Source: CAVSWT01 sp963782985 (GTDB lineage: Bacteria; Bacteroidota; Ignavibacteria; Ignavibacteriales; Ignavibacteriaceae). From it: a stretch of DNA of 64,000 nucleotides. Position 1 is the first letter of the stretch, and each line of letters starts with the position of its first letter. Both the position numbers and the translations under genes were made by a program. This document shows positions 35,012-45,296 of the stretch, in pieces. Location: assembly GCA_963782985.1 (NCBI GenBank), contig CAWALU010000010.1:62001-126000 (forward strand), given 5' to 3'. The notes under the pieces were generated by a model, which worked only from the letters and a program-made list of their open reading frames with translations, was not told where the DNA came from and did no database searches.

Positions 35012-37124
35012 ATGAATAAAAAAAATATTATATCGCTTAACGGCAAATGGAATTTCATAAAAGACGCTGAAGAAAAATTTTCAGTTGATGAGATTAATAA
35101 AAAAATAAAATTAAAAAAATATGATGGGGAAATGAATGTTCCATCAAATTGGGAGAAACAAGGTCTTCATAATTTTAACGGGACAATCTGGTTCATAAAA
35201 GCATTTCCATTTAATTGTTCTATTCCTAATCGTACTTCCACAGAAAATAATTTAATAATATTAAACTTTCTCGGCGTAGATTACTTTGCTGACGTTTGGC
35301 TGAATGGGAATTTTATAGGTCATCACGAAGGATATTTTCAGCCGTTTGATTTTGATGTTTCTAAATTATTAAATAAGTCTTCAAATAATATTTTAGTCGT
35401 AAAAGTTAATTCGCCTTTTGAAGAACCGCGGAAAGTTTGGCCTGCATAGAAAAAAATTAATTAAAGGAATTTTTAATCATCACGATTGCAGACCCGGCGG
35501 ATGGAATCCGAAAACTGGACAAGATCAAAATACAGGCGGCATCTGGAATGATGTTTATATTAAACTGGGTTACCCGGTTGTTATCCATAAATTAAAAGTT
35601 ACGGCGTCGTTCAATGGAAATTATGAAGAAGCTTTTCTTCATTTTGATTTTAAATATACCAGCAAATTTAATCTGCCGCGCACTATAAAACTTGAGATAA
35701 AAATAATTTCTCCTGATAATAAAGTAACTAAAGAAAATTTAGAAACTATTATTCAGCCGGGCAAAAATGAATGTTCCTATTCAATAAAAATTAATAAACC
35801 AAACCTTTGGAACAGCTGGGATTTAGGCAAGCCAAACATTTATCATATTCAAGTTTCATCTAAGTATTTGGAAAATTATGAATTGAATATTGGCATTAGA
35901 GAAGTGAAGCTTGACGGCGATCAGCGCTTTTATTTAAATGGGAAAAGATTATTTCTTAGGGGAACCAATATTATCCCAACTCAATTTTTAAGCGAGCTGA
36001 ATAAAGAAAAAATTATTAAAATTGTTAAACTTATAAAGCAGGCAAATATTAATATTGTCCGTGTTCATGCGCATGTAAACAGACAAGAACTTTATGATGA
36101 GTTTGATAAACAGGGAATTTTAGTTTGGCAGGATTTTAGTCTGCAATGGACTTACGATACTTCAAATCTTTTTGCCGATAACGCAGTAACACAAATTAAA
36201 GAGATGGTTAGGATGCTATACAATCATCCTTCAATTGCATTTTGGTGCTGTCATAATGAACCCGGCGAGCAAATACATTCGCTTGATCCGATGCTTCGCC
36301 AGGCAATTATGAGTGAAGACAACAGCAGAATAATTCGGCTCGCATCAAATTATGAAGAGCATCCTTACGACGGCTGGTATTGGGGAAACAAAGAACATTA
36401 CGCCGCCGCGCCCATGGGTCCGCTTGTAACTGAATTCGGAGCGCAGGCTTTGCCGGTTAAATCTTCACTTCAAAAATTTATTAGTAATGATAAATTATTT
36501 CCGCCTGATTGGGAAACCTGGGAGTATCATGATTTTCAAGTCGATCAAACTTTTAATATTGCAAAAGTGGAAATGGGAAATAGTATTGATCAATTCATTT
36601 CAAATTCTCAAACTTATCAATCGGATGTAATTGAAACAGCCGTTAATTTTTATAGAAGAAAAAAGTTTAAAGGCACTACGGGTATCTTCCAGTTTATGTT
36701 TATTGATTGCTGGGAATCTATCACCTGGTCTGTTGTTGATTTTTATGAAAAGCCGAAGCCGGGCTACGAAACTTTAAAAAAAGTTTATCAGCCGATTTTT
36801 ATTTCAACGAATGTTAGGCAAGATCAATATTTTGCGGGAAGAAAATTATTGCTGGATTTTTATATCATAAATGATTATCACAAAAAGTATAACGGATGTA
36901 AATTAAATTTTCTATTAGACGGCAAAAAATTTCAATCAATAAAAAATATAAATATTAATGAAGACGACGTTGTTTTTATTAATTATGAATCATTTGAATT
37001 TTTTCTCCCTCAAAATATTTCTATAGGTGAACACAATATTGATTTAGAACTTGTTGATAACAAAAATAAAATCTTATCAAAAAACTTTTTCAAATTCGTT
37101 GTGGTTGGAAATGTTAAAAAGTAG
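35012..37124 (+). pseudogene. GH2-family glycosidase interrupted by a +1 frameshift
   Basis: Beta-mannosidase/beta-galactosidase-like GH2 enzyme without signal peptide, so cytosolic. The first frame (35012-35449) gives the sugar-binding sandwich domain (SLNGKWNFIKD, FADVWLNGNFIGHHEGYFQP) and stops in EEPRKVWPA. The second frame carries on directly with HRKKLIKGIFNHHDCRPGGW and the rest of the enzyme: catalytic CHNEPGEQ (acid/base Glu), VTEFGAQALP (nucleophile Glu). One extra base near 35444 would account for it. Joined length about 700 residues. It lies 10 nt before the ABC binding protein, hence same operon. Confidence 0.87.
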
Positions 37125-37134
37125 AAGCTGAATA

Positions 37135-38451
37135 ATGAAAACTTTGTTTACAAATTTTTCTGCTTTAGTAAAGAATATAAATTTTATAGTTTTTATTTTT
37201 TTAATGTCGCTATTCTCCTTTAACTGCAAAAATAAAAATGATGATAAAATTAAATTAGATTTTTGGGGATTGGGCAGCGAAGGGGAATCATTAAAAAAAA
37301 TCGTTCCTGAATTTGAAAAAAATAATCCCGGTATAAAAGTAAATGTCCAAATGATACCGTGGACGGCGGCGCAGGAAAAATTAATCTCCGCTTTTGCCGG
37401 CGATAATACGCCCGACCTTTGCCAGCTTGGAAACACCTGGGTGCCGCAGTTCAGCCAATTAAATGCCATCATCAATCTGGATTCGTTTATTCAAAAAAGT
37501 AATATTGTAAAATCGGAAAAATATTTTCCCGGTATTTGGGATACGAATGTTTTGGAAGGTTCTGTCTATGGTATTCCGTGGTACATTGATACTCGCGTTT
37601 TATACTACAGAACCGACGTTCTTAAAAAAGCCGGCTTTGATCATCCTCCCAAAACCTGGGATGAGCTTTATCAAGTTTCAAAAAATATTGCCGCAAACAA
37701 TAAGGGAGAAGATAAATACGCAATTTATCTTCCCACAAATGAATGGGCGACCTTTGTTATTTTTGGTCTGCAGAATGGATCGGGAATTTTAAAAGATAAT
37801 AATAGTCTTGGAAATTTTAGCGGGAAAAAATTTGAAGAAGCATTTGAGTATTTAATTAAGTTTCATAAAGAAGGATTAGCGCCGCTGGGAATTTCGCAGG
37901 TAACAAATGTATATCAAGCCTTTGCCGAAGGATATTTTTCAATGTATATCTCCGGTCCGTGGAATATTCCTGAATTTAAAAAATGGATGTCGGGTAATTT
38001 AAAAAATGAATGGATGACTGCGCCTTTGCCAGGTAAAGACAACGATTCAATTCCGGGAGTTTCGCTTGCCGGCGGATCAAGTCTTGTTATTTTTAAAAAC
38101 TCAGAGCATAAAGAAGCCGCCTGGAAGTTTATTGAATTTTTATCGGAGAAGAAAACTCAAATCGAATTTTATAATCTGGTTAATAATCTTCCCGCTGTAA
38201 AAGAAGCCTGGGAAGATCCGGCATTTAAAAATGATAAATATATGCAGGCTTTTTACAAGCAATTTTTTTACGTGGTTGCAACGCCCAAGATAACTGAATG
38301 GGAACAAATTGTATTTTCAAAACTACAGCAGTACGCCGAAGAAGCTGCGCGCGGAGCTGTAAGCGTTCATAGCGCTTTAATCAAATTGGATAAAGATGTT
38401 GACAACATTCTTGATAAAAGAAGATGGCTTTTAAGTAAAGATAAAAATTGA
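37135..38451 (+). CDS. Sugar ABC transporter substrate-binding lipoprotein
   Basis: Family 1 (MalE/UgpB-type) extracellular solute-binding protein of 438 residues. The signal region ends in a lipobox-like FSFNC, so it is probably lipid-anchored. The fold signature LDFWGLGSEGESLKKIVPEF is followed by FEKNNPGIKVNVQMIPW and AFAGDNTPDLCQLG. It is followed by two permeases within 13 and 4 nt, a complete CUT1 import set except the ATPase. Probable ligand: oligosaccharides released by the nearby glucanases (inference). Confidence 0.93.
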   Translation: MKTLFTNFSALVKNINFIVFIFLMSLFSFNCKNKNDDKIKLDFWGLGSEGESLKKIVPEFEKNNPGIKVNVQMIPWTAAQEKLISAFAGDNTPDLCQLGNTWVPQFSQLNAIINLDSFIQKSNIVKSEKYFPGIWDTNVLEGSVYGIPWYIDTRVLYYRTDVLKKAGFDHPPKTWDELYQVSKNIAANNKGEDKYAIYLPTNEWATFVIFGLQNGSGILKDNNSLGNFSGKKFEEAFEYLIKFHKEGLAPLGISQVTNVYQAFAEGYFSMYISGPWNIPEFKKWMSGNLKNEWMTAPLPGKDNDSIPGVSLAGGSSLVIFKNSEHKEAAWKFIEFLSEKKTQIEFYNLVNNLPAVKEAWEDPAFKNDKYMQAFYKQFFYVVATPKITEWEQIVFSKLQQYAEEAARGAVSVHSALIKLDKDVDNILDKRRWLLSKDKN

Positions 38452-38463
38452 TTTAATTTTTTT

Positions 38464-39354
38464 ATGAGAGAGAAAAATTTTAAATACGGCGCATCGGCGG
38501 CTTACTTATTTTTAGCTCCCGCTATTGTTTCCATAATGATTTTTTTCTTTATTCCTGTTATTGCAGCCGCGTTTATCAGCTTTACAGATTTTGATATTTA
38601 TTCTCTCGGCAGTTATTCAAATGTTAGATTTTTATGGTTTCGAAATTATATAGAACTTTTAAATGATCCATTATTTTGGACGGCTTTAAAAAATACTTTT
38701 TATTATGTAATTGTTGCGGGACCTTTATCGGTGGGGGTTTCGCTGGGCGCTGCTATTCTTTTAAATTCAAAGCTAATAAAATTTAAGTCGATTTTTAGGC
38801 TTACATATTTTATTCCCGTTGTTACAAATTTAGTGGCTGTAGCCATTGTATGGCGTTTTATTTATCACCCTCGTTTTGGTTTGTTAAATTATTGTTTGGG
38901 ATTTTTTGGAATAAATCCTATTGATTGGCTGGGCGATCCTAATTGGGCGATGCCTGCAATAATTATTATGTCAGTCTGGAAAAACTTTGGATACAACATG
39001 ATAATATTTATTGCGGGTCTTCAAAACATACCTGAATATCTTTATGAAGCCGCAATGATGGAGGGCGCAAACGGCTGGCAGCAATTCAAAAAAATTACAA
39101 TTCCAATGTTAGCTCCAACCACTGTGTTTATTAGCATTATAACTATGATAGGATTTTTCCAGCTATTTGCCGAACCATATATAATGACGCAAGGCGGACC
39201 ATTAAACAGCACTTTAAGCATTGTTCAATATATGTATCAGGAAGGTTTCCGATGGTGGAATATGGGTTATTCGGCGTCGATAGCTTTCGTTTTATTTTTC
39301 ATAATTTTTATTGCAACGCTAGTTCAGCTTAAATTGCAAAAGAGCCATGAGTAA
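38464..39354 (+). CDS. Sugar ABC transporter permease, MalF type
   Basis: 296 residues with about six membrane segments. The EAA loop that contacts the ATPase reads YEAAMMEGANGWQQFKKITI. The N-terminal segment AAYLFLAPAIVSIMIFFFIP is typical of CUT1 permeases. It lies 12 nt after the binding protein and 3 nt before the second permease. Firm identification to family; sugar unknown. Confidence 0.95.
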   Translation: MREKNFKYGASAAYLFLAPAIVSIMIFFFIPVIAAAFISFTDFDIYSLGSYSNVRFLWFRNYIELLNDPLFWTALKNTFYYVIVAGPLSVGVSLGAAILLNSKLIKFKSIFRLTYFIPVVTNLVAVAIVWRFIYHPRFGLLNYCLGFFGINPIDWLGDPNWAMPAIIIMSVWKNFGYNMIIFIAGLQNIPEYLYEAAMMEGANGWQQFKKITIPMLAPTTVFISIITMIGFFQLFAEPYIMTQGGPLNSTLSIVQYMYQEGFRWWNMGYSASIAFVLFFIIFIATLVQLKLQKSHE

Positions 39355-39357
39355 CTT

Positions 39358-40167
39358 ATGAAGAAAACCATTTTATATACATTTTTAATTGTTACTGGTT
39401 TAATAACATTAGCGCCCTTTGTTTGGATGGTGTCCGCGTCATTTATGCTTGATGGCCATGCCAGCGTTTATCCCCCGCGTTTTGTGCCGGATATTTTTAC
39501 ATGGATGCAATACAAAAGTTTATTCTCACGCCTAAACATTACGCGGAATATTTTTAACAGTTTATTTTTATCTGTAACTGTTACATTAGTTTCGCTCTTT
39601 TTTAATTCGATGGCGGGATACGCATTTGCTAAATTTAAATTTAAAGGGAAGAATAAATTATTTAATTTATTGCTTACATCCATGGTTATACCTGCGCAGG
39701 TAACGATGCTTCCTTTATTTTTAATGCTGAAAGAATTTGGTTTTATCAACACTTACTTCGCAATCATAATTCCCGGTCTTGCTAATATTTTTGGCATATT
39801 TTTAATTAGGCAATATGCGCTATCAATCCCTGATAGTTTAATAGAATCTGCCAAAATGGACGGCGCTACTGATTTTCAAATTTACAGAAAAATTATTCTG
39901 CCGTTGTGCGTTCCAATTTTAGTTACGCTGGCTATCTTCACTTTTATGACAACCTGGAATGATTTCTTATGGCCTCTAATTGTCTTAACTGATAATTCAA
40001 TGTATACGCTTCCAGTATCGCTTGCAAACTTGATGGGCGAGCATACTAAAGATCCTGAGTTAATGATGGCTGGTTCCGTTATTACAATTATTCCTATTTT
40101 AATCGTATTTTTAGCTCTGCAAAAATATTACATAAAAGGAATTATGATGGGGAGCGTGAAGGGCTAA
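39358..40167 (+). CDS. Sugar ABC transporter permease, MalG type
   Basis: 269 residues and six membrane segments. The EAA loop is IESAKMDGATDFQIYRKIIL, preceded by FGIFLIRQYALSIPDSL. It has the MalG-type N-terminus with LAPFVWMVSASF. It ends the transporter set; no ATP-binding gene follows, so a shared MsmK-type ATPase elsewhere is likely. The next gene is 427 nt away and has its own promoter region. Confidence 0.95.
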   Translation: MKKTILYTFLIVTGLITLAPFVWMVSASFMLDGHASVYPPRFVPDIFTWMQYKSLFSRLNITRNIFNSLFLSVTVTLVSLFFNSMAGYAFAKFKFKGKNKLFNLLLTSMVIPAQVTMLPLFLMLKEFGFINTYFAIIIPGLANIFGIFLIRQYALSIPDSLIESAKMDGATDFQIYRKIILPLCVPILVTLAIFTFMTTWNDFLWPLIVLTDNSMYTLPVSLANLMGEHTKDPELMMAGSVITIIPILIVFLALQKYYIKGIMMGSVKG

Positions 40168-40261
40168 ACACAATAGTTTAAGAGTTTTTTAAAGATTAAA
40201 AGTCTTTAAACAATCTTAAAAAATATCTAAGAATAATTAATTTTGATAATGAAGTTTTAAC

Positions 40262-40291
40262 TTGACAAATAAATTTCCGTTTATTAGTTTG
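40262..40291 (+). promoter_or_regulatory. Putative promoter of the outer-membrane glycan cluster
   Basis: TTGACA at 40262 (also fits the Bacteroidota -33 TTG) is followed after 19 nt from its TTG by TTAGTTTG, one mismatch from TAnnTTTG. It ends 10 nt before the operator at 40302, so a bound LacI protein would sit on the transcription start. Confidence 0.42.
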
Positions 40292-40301
40292 TTACATAAA
40301 A

Positions 40302-40315
40302 TGTAAACGTTTACA
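40302..40315. promoter_or_regulatory. LacI-family operator (perfect 14-bp palindrome)
   Basis: TGTAAACGTTTACA is self-complementary over all 14 bases and is the textbook LacI/GalR/CcpA-class core. It closely matches the site before the lacI gene (30176), which differs in one central base. It probably lets that regulator control the TonB receptor cluster. Confidence 0.8.
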
Positions 40316-40412
40316 ATTTTCTTCAAAAAAACTTCCGTTAAAAATATAAAAGCGATATAGAACACTTAAGTTATTTTCAAACTCTAATAACTTTATAAAA
40401 AATAATTTGGTT

Positions 40413-40457
40413 GAAAAAGATATTTGCGAGAAAGATATTTACTAGAAAGAATAAAGC
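40413..40457 (+). repeat. Three near-tandem 15-nt units in the leader
   Basis: GAAAAAGATATTTGC, GAGAAAGATATTTAC and TAGAAAGAATAAAGC lie end to end. The first two agree at 13 of 15 positions, the third only partly. Purine-rich; could be regulator or RNA-binding repeats or simple AT-rich drift. Confidence 0.5.
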
Positions 40458-40594
40458 TAAAAGTACAGAAAAGATAAATTCTCATTTGATTTTTTCAATA
40501 TCTTTAAATAATTACGGAGGGCATAGACTAAGAAATGTTTTCCTTAGATAATTAACAAAATACATTTATCAAAAAATAACCTTAAGGAGGTTGT

Positions 40595-42517
40595 ATGAAT
40601 AAGAAGATACGGTTTCTTATCATAAGTTCTTTTTTATTATTGTTCGCGCACACCACTGTAATGGCGCAGTGGGCTGCAAATAAAAACGCCCGCGAAGACG
40701 CAAGATACGCCAGAACACTTTCTGCGGGAGAAGATATTGTATTGGACGGCGTGGAAGACGCGGTTTGGGCAAAAGCTGATTCTGTGGTTGTTGGCTATGG
40801 TCAATCCACTTATTTACCAAGCAGCGGTTATATGTGGAAGGAAGGGCTGCATGTGCCTGGTGATTCTGCAAATGCTGTTTGTAAATTTTTATATAAAGCC
40901 CCATACATTTACCTTCTTTTTAAATCCAAAGATAAAAATGTTGGAGGTTTAGATTGGGAACAATTTGACGGTATGATTATATCATTTAGGGGTTATAAAG
41001 ACGGACAAGGTAATGCTAAAACACACAATCTTACTGGTAAGAATGTATGGGATTATAGATTTGAACATTTCCCGACGTTTGGTTGGAAGTGGGCGGGACT
41101 GCCTTCGCAACCGACCCCTGGTTCTCAGCCAATATTAAAAGGCGATATCAGAGTACAGGGCGGCGGCGATACAACCTTAACTCAATGGGAACAATTTACT
41201 TCTGTTATCGGCGGTATGTCGTATGACTCGCTCGCAGATGAAGGTTGGATTTCGGAACATAGAATGAGAATTGACTCCATGGGGTTTGATGCTAATGGAA
41301 AAGATGTAATACCATTTAGCGTCTGTATATGGGATGGAGACGGCTTTATGGATTCTACATTAAGCAACAATAGATTTAATAAAGCATGGTGGGGCAATGA
41401 ATGGAATGAAACATGGTACTACTCAGCTTTATTTATTGATCCTTCGGTAACCACATCAAGCCCGGCTGGATTAAATCCGCCCGTTGATTATACAATACCT
41501 CGTTTGAGAAGCGGCGACGCCATTACTGTTGATGGCGATTTAAGCGACTGGAAAGCGGATAATACGCTTCATTTCAGCGCTAAATATGGCGACGAAGCTG
41601 GCTTCGATACTATTGCCGGCACCGGCGCCTGGGCTAGCGGTTATAAAACAGATGATTGGAATGCGGCTCCCACAGTTGTTGACGGACCTGAAGTTAATTA
41701 CTGGGTTACTTATGACGATGCAAATTTATATGTGGGCGCAAAAGTAGAAGACCAAATAGTTACTATGCCGCAGGAAGGTAGAAAAGACGGAATTACTTTC
41801 TTTATGGTTCCAAGAAAATATGTGAACGGCAGTGGAATATTTCCATCCAAAGCCTTAACTGTAAATATTGATTCTTCCGGCAATGCACAAGCCGGCGATG
41901 CTTTGGTTGGGATGTCTGATACCGCGGGCGTTGAATATGCTTTGACGCTTGGCAATGGGACTAACTTAAATGATATATCCGAAGCCGACAGCGGCTATTC
42001 CGTTGAGTTGAAAATACCTTTTTCTGCTTTTAACTACCCGGAAAATTTAGGCGACAGCGTGGTGTTCATCGGAGCTATCGCTAATGACGTTGATGCATTT
42101 GACGACGTTGCCTCCAACTATTACGCATATACCTGGTGGTTTAAATTTTCAAATGGACAACTATCCCCAGCTTGGATCGCTCTTGGCCCTTCAAATCCAA
42201 TTGTTGGAGTAAACGATAAAAATTCATTGCCAACTTCGTTCCAATTATTTGATAATTACCCAAATCCATTTAACCCATCTACCAAAATTAAATATGCGGT
42301 TAATGTAAATGCAGATGTTACTTTATCAGTTTACAATATTTTGGGTCAGGTAATTTCAGTAATGAAACAAACTAATGTGCCTGCCGGAAATAATGAATTT
42401 AAATTCGACGGCGCAAACTTATCTTCAGGCGTTTATTTCTATCAATTAAAAGTTCAGAATTTAAGCAACGCTCAAACACTTGATAGCAAAGTAAAGAAAA
42501 TGGTTCTTCTCAAGTAA
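40595..42517 (+). CDS. T9SS-sorted exported protein with two CBM9-like domains
   Basis: 640 residues with a signal peptide ending HTTVMAQW. Two family 9 carbohydrate-binding-like (DOMON-type) domains are visible. The first is at about 35-250 (DIVLDGVEDAVWAKADSV, then KFLYKAPYIYLLFKSKD). The second is at about 305-545 (AITVDGDLSDWKADN, VTYDDANLYVGAKVED, YSVELKIPFSAF). A type A T9SS sorting domain closes it (DNYPNPFNPSTKIKYAV, KKMVLLK). No catalytic motif is evident. It is probably a surface glycan-binding protein at the head of the LacI-controlled outer-membrane cluster. Very strong ribosome site. Confidence 0.85.
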   Translation: MNKKIRFLIISSFLLLFAHTTVMAQWAANKNAREDARYARTLSAGEDIVLDGVEDAVWAKADSVVVGYGQSTYLPSSGYMWKEGLHVPGDSANAVCKFLYKAPYIYLLFKSKDKNVGGLDWEQFDGMIISFRGYKDGQGNAKTHNLTGKNVWDYRFEHFPTFGWKWAGLPSQPTPGSQPILKGDIRVQGGGDTTLTQWEQFTSVIGGMSYDSLADEGWISEHRMRIDSMGFDANGKDVIPFSVCIWDGDGFMDSTLSNNRFNKAWWGNEWNETWYYSALFIDPSVTTSSPAGLNPPVDYTIPRLRSGDAITVDGDLSDWKADNTLHFSAKYGDEAGFDTIAGTGAWASGYKTDDWNAAPTVVDGPEVNYWVTYDDANLYVGAKVEDQIVTMPQEGRKDGITFFMVPRKYVNGSGIFPSKALTVNIDSSGNAQAGDALVGMSDTAGVEYALTLGNGTNLNDISEADSGYSVELKIPFSAFNYPENLGDSVVFIGAIANDVDAFDDVASNYYAYTWWFKFSNGQLSPAWIALGPSNPIVGVNDKNSLPTSFQLFDNYPNPFNPSTKIKYAVNVNADVTLSVYNILGQVISVMKQTNVPAGNNEFKFDGANLSSGVYFYQLKVQNLSNAQTLDSKVKKMVLLK

Positions 42518-42526
42518 TTGTTCTTA

Positions 42527-42567
42527 ACAGAGTATAAGGGCTTCGGTCCTTATACTCTGTTTTTTTG
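42527..42567 (+). terminator. Strong Rho-independent terminator/attenuator
   Basis: A perfect 13-bp stem ACAGAGTATAAGG / CCTTATACTCTGT with an 8-nt loop is followed by TTTTTTT. It lies between the CBM9-like gene and the TonB receptor with no obvious new promoter after it. It may therefore set a high binding-protein to receptor ratio by partial read-through. Confidence 0.88.
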
Positions 42568-42604
42568 CTTTCATATTTATTTATAAAAATTTTGACGGCG
42601 TACT

Positions 42605-45295
42605 ATGAAGACATTTCTACAAAAAATTTATACATACATAATAAAAAACAAATTCCTTCCCCTTTATATAATATTAATTTTGTATTCGAGTTTTGCTTTT
42701 GCCCAAACCGGAAAATTATCAGGGCGTGTAATTGATAAAAGCGATGGCGAGCCTTTGGTAGGCGCCAATATTATAGTTGTGGGAACTAATCAGGGAACTG
42801 CAACCGATATTGACGGTTATTATTCAATATTAAATTTGCGTCCCGGTACTTACACTATACGTTATCAATATATTGGTTATAATCCCGAAGTAGTTTCAAA
42901 TATTCAAATATCTACCGACAAAACTACATTTCATGACGTTCAATTAAATTCTACCGTAGTGGAATCCCAAACTGTGTACGTTGTCGCTCAAAAGCCTGTA
43001 GTTGAATTTAATCAAACAAGCTCGGTTAAAACTGTTACATCCGAAGAAATGGAAGCGCTTCCCATCCAAAATTTAAATGATATTATTAATTTGCAAGCGG
43101 GCATTGTTAAATCCGGAGACGACTTTCATATACGGGGCGGCAGAGCGGGCGAAGTGCAGTTTCAGGTGGATGGCGTTAGTATCAATAACCCTTATGATAA
43201 TTCTTCCAGCCTTTCTTTAGATAGATCAATTTTGGAAGAAGTATCGGTTGTCAGCGGTACATTCGACGCTAAATACGGGCAGGCAATGTCGGGCGTAATA
43301 AATGCGACTTTAAAAAGCGGAAGCGATCATTTTATTATTTCGGGCGAGGTTTACGGCGGCGATTATTTTCCGGCTGATAATGAAAATTATCCTAACAATA
43401 AAGATTTTATTCCTTATTCAATTCAAAATTATCAGTTAACAGTAAGCGGACCTACTTTCATTCCTAATACAACTTTTTTATTAAGCGGAAGAAGATACTT
43501 TAATGAAGGCTTTTTATTTGGCGAAAGAAGATTTCTTCCAACAGACACAAAATAATATTCGAAGGTGGAATGGTTAATCCCATCAGGAGATGGCAAAAAA
43601 GTTTCAATGAATCCTTATAATGAATGGAGCGGTCAATTTAAGCTGACCAATAATTCACTGGATAAAATTACCGTTAGCTACGTTGCTATTGTTAATGATA
43701 TTTGGAAAAAATCTTATAATTTTGCTTATAGATTTAACCCCGATGGACAAAGAGATAATAAAACTTTTTCAATTAACCACGGAATAGATTTTACACACAC
43801 TCTTTCTAATGATATGTTTTACAAGATAAGCATTCGTCATAATTATTTTGAGTATAATGATTACAAGTTTAGCTCAATTTACGATCCCCGATACATAGCC
43901 GCCGATTATCCCAAAAGTATTAATGGTTATGAGTATGGCGCATTTATTTCCGGTATTGATTTTAACCGCTTCACTCAGTTAACAAATTTTGGAGTTGCGA
44001 AAATTGATTTTACCTGGCAGGCTAACAAAGCTAATTATATTGAAGCGGGAATTGAAGGACAACTTAATGAATTGAAATTTGGACCTCCCGGGCAGCTCGT
44101 TATTCAATCCGACCCAATTACAAATATTGTAAGGCTTCAGCCAAAAGAAATTGACCCTGTTGATCCTCGATTCAAAAAAGTTGAATCATATTATCCAAAA
44201 CAAGGGGCGGTTTATGTTCAAGATAGAGTTGAACTTGGCGATTTAGTTGTGCGGGCTGGATTAAGATATGAGTATTTTGACCCCAACGCTTTAGTGCCAA
44301 GCAATCTTCAAAATCCTGCCAACACTATTAATGGCGTGCCCGGCTCGGTTCTGCAAAAAGCAGAAACTAAGCATACCATTGCGCCGCGTTTAGGTTTTGG
44401 TTTTCCATTAACTGATAAATCCGCATTACATTTTTCGTACGGACATTTTTATCAAATGCCGCAGTACAGCGCGTTATATAATAATGCAAATTATAAAGTA
44501 TTAGAGTTTTTAACCGGCGGGGCAACTTATGAACAAGATTATCTTGGCAATCCTGATGTTGGTCCCGAAATTACCGTTCAATATGAAGTGGGATTAAAGC
44601 AGGCAATAAATGATAATCTTGGAATCGATTTAACTTTCTTCTATAAAGATATTAGAAACCTTTTGGGAACAGAAGTAATTGAAACTTATAACTTTGGCCA
44701 GTACGCAAGGAACACAAATGTTGATTACGGAAGCGTTTCTGGAATAACATTTTCATTGGTGCAAAGACCCGTGGGTAATTTCGGCGCATCTTTAGATTAC
44801 AGTTTAATTTTTGCAGATGGAAATTCCAGCGATCCTAATGAAACAGCGCAAAGAGCTTTGGGCGGCGAAGATCCGAGACCGCGCGATATTCCTTTTACCT
44901 GGGATCAAAGGCATACGCTTAATGTTACGGCTATGTATCAAGTTCCATCAGATTATTCCATAAGTACAATTATCCGTTATGCTTCCGGTCAGCCCTACAC
45001 TCCTGAATTGGGAGTTGGATTTTTAACCGAGGAAGAAAGAAACTCCGGCAGAAAGCCCAGCTATTTTACAGTTGATTTGCGCGCGGAAAAATATTTTAAT
45101 TTTGGTTTTTCTGATTTCAGCTTATTCCTTCGGGTGTTTAATTTATTTAATCAAAACTACGCTAACGGATTTGTTTATACCGATACCGGAAACCCGACTA
45201 CATCTTTAACATTAAGACCAGGCGAGCCATTAGACCCCAATAGATTAAATAACCCTCGCAGAATTGAATTTGGTATTTCATTCAGGAGTAATTAA
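42605..45295 (+). pseudogene. TonB-dependent outer-membrane receptor with an in-frame stop
   Basis: SusC/CirA-like receptor of about 896 residues. The signal peptide is followed by a CarboxypepD_reg-like domain (GKLSGRVIDKSDGEPLVGAN), a plug (IHIRGGRAGEVQFQVDGV-like region, here DDFHIRGGRAGEVQFQVDGV) and the barrel (ending NPRRIEFGISFRSN). A single TAA at 43553-43555 interrupts the frame after FLPTDTK. The same frame continues without shift as YSKVEWLIPSGDGKK and runs to 45295. One base substitution would restore it. Either decay, a sequence error, or (unlikely) read-through. The neighbouring giant protein and PorV-like barrel complete the uptake cluster; no SusD is present. Confidence 0.88.
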
Positions 45296-45296
45296 T

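Larger units (their letters stand above)
40168..40594 (+). other. 427-nt intergenic control region and long leader
   Basis: No gene. It holds a promoter-like element (40262), the perfect LacI-type palindrome (40302), three near-tandem 15-nt units (40413-40457) and a strong AAGGAGG ribosome site (40584-40590) before the ATG at 40595. If transcription starts near 40298, the leader is about 295 nt. No recognised riboswitch fold was identified by eye. Confidence 0.7.

Noticed and set aside
40188..40210. TTTAAAGA/TCTTTAAA inverted repeat after the MalG-type permease as terminator
   Set aside because: The stem is only A/T-rich 8 bp and no T-run follows on the + strand.
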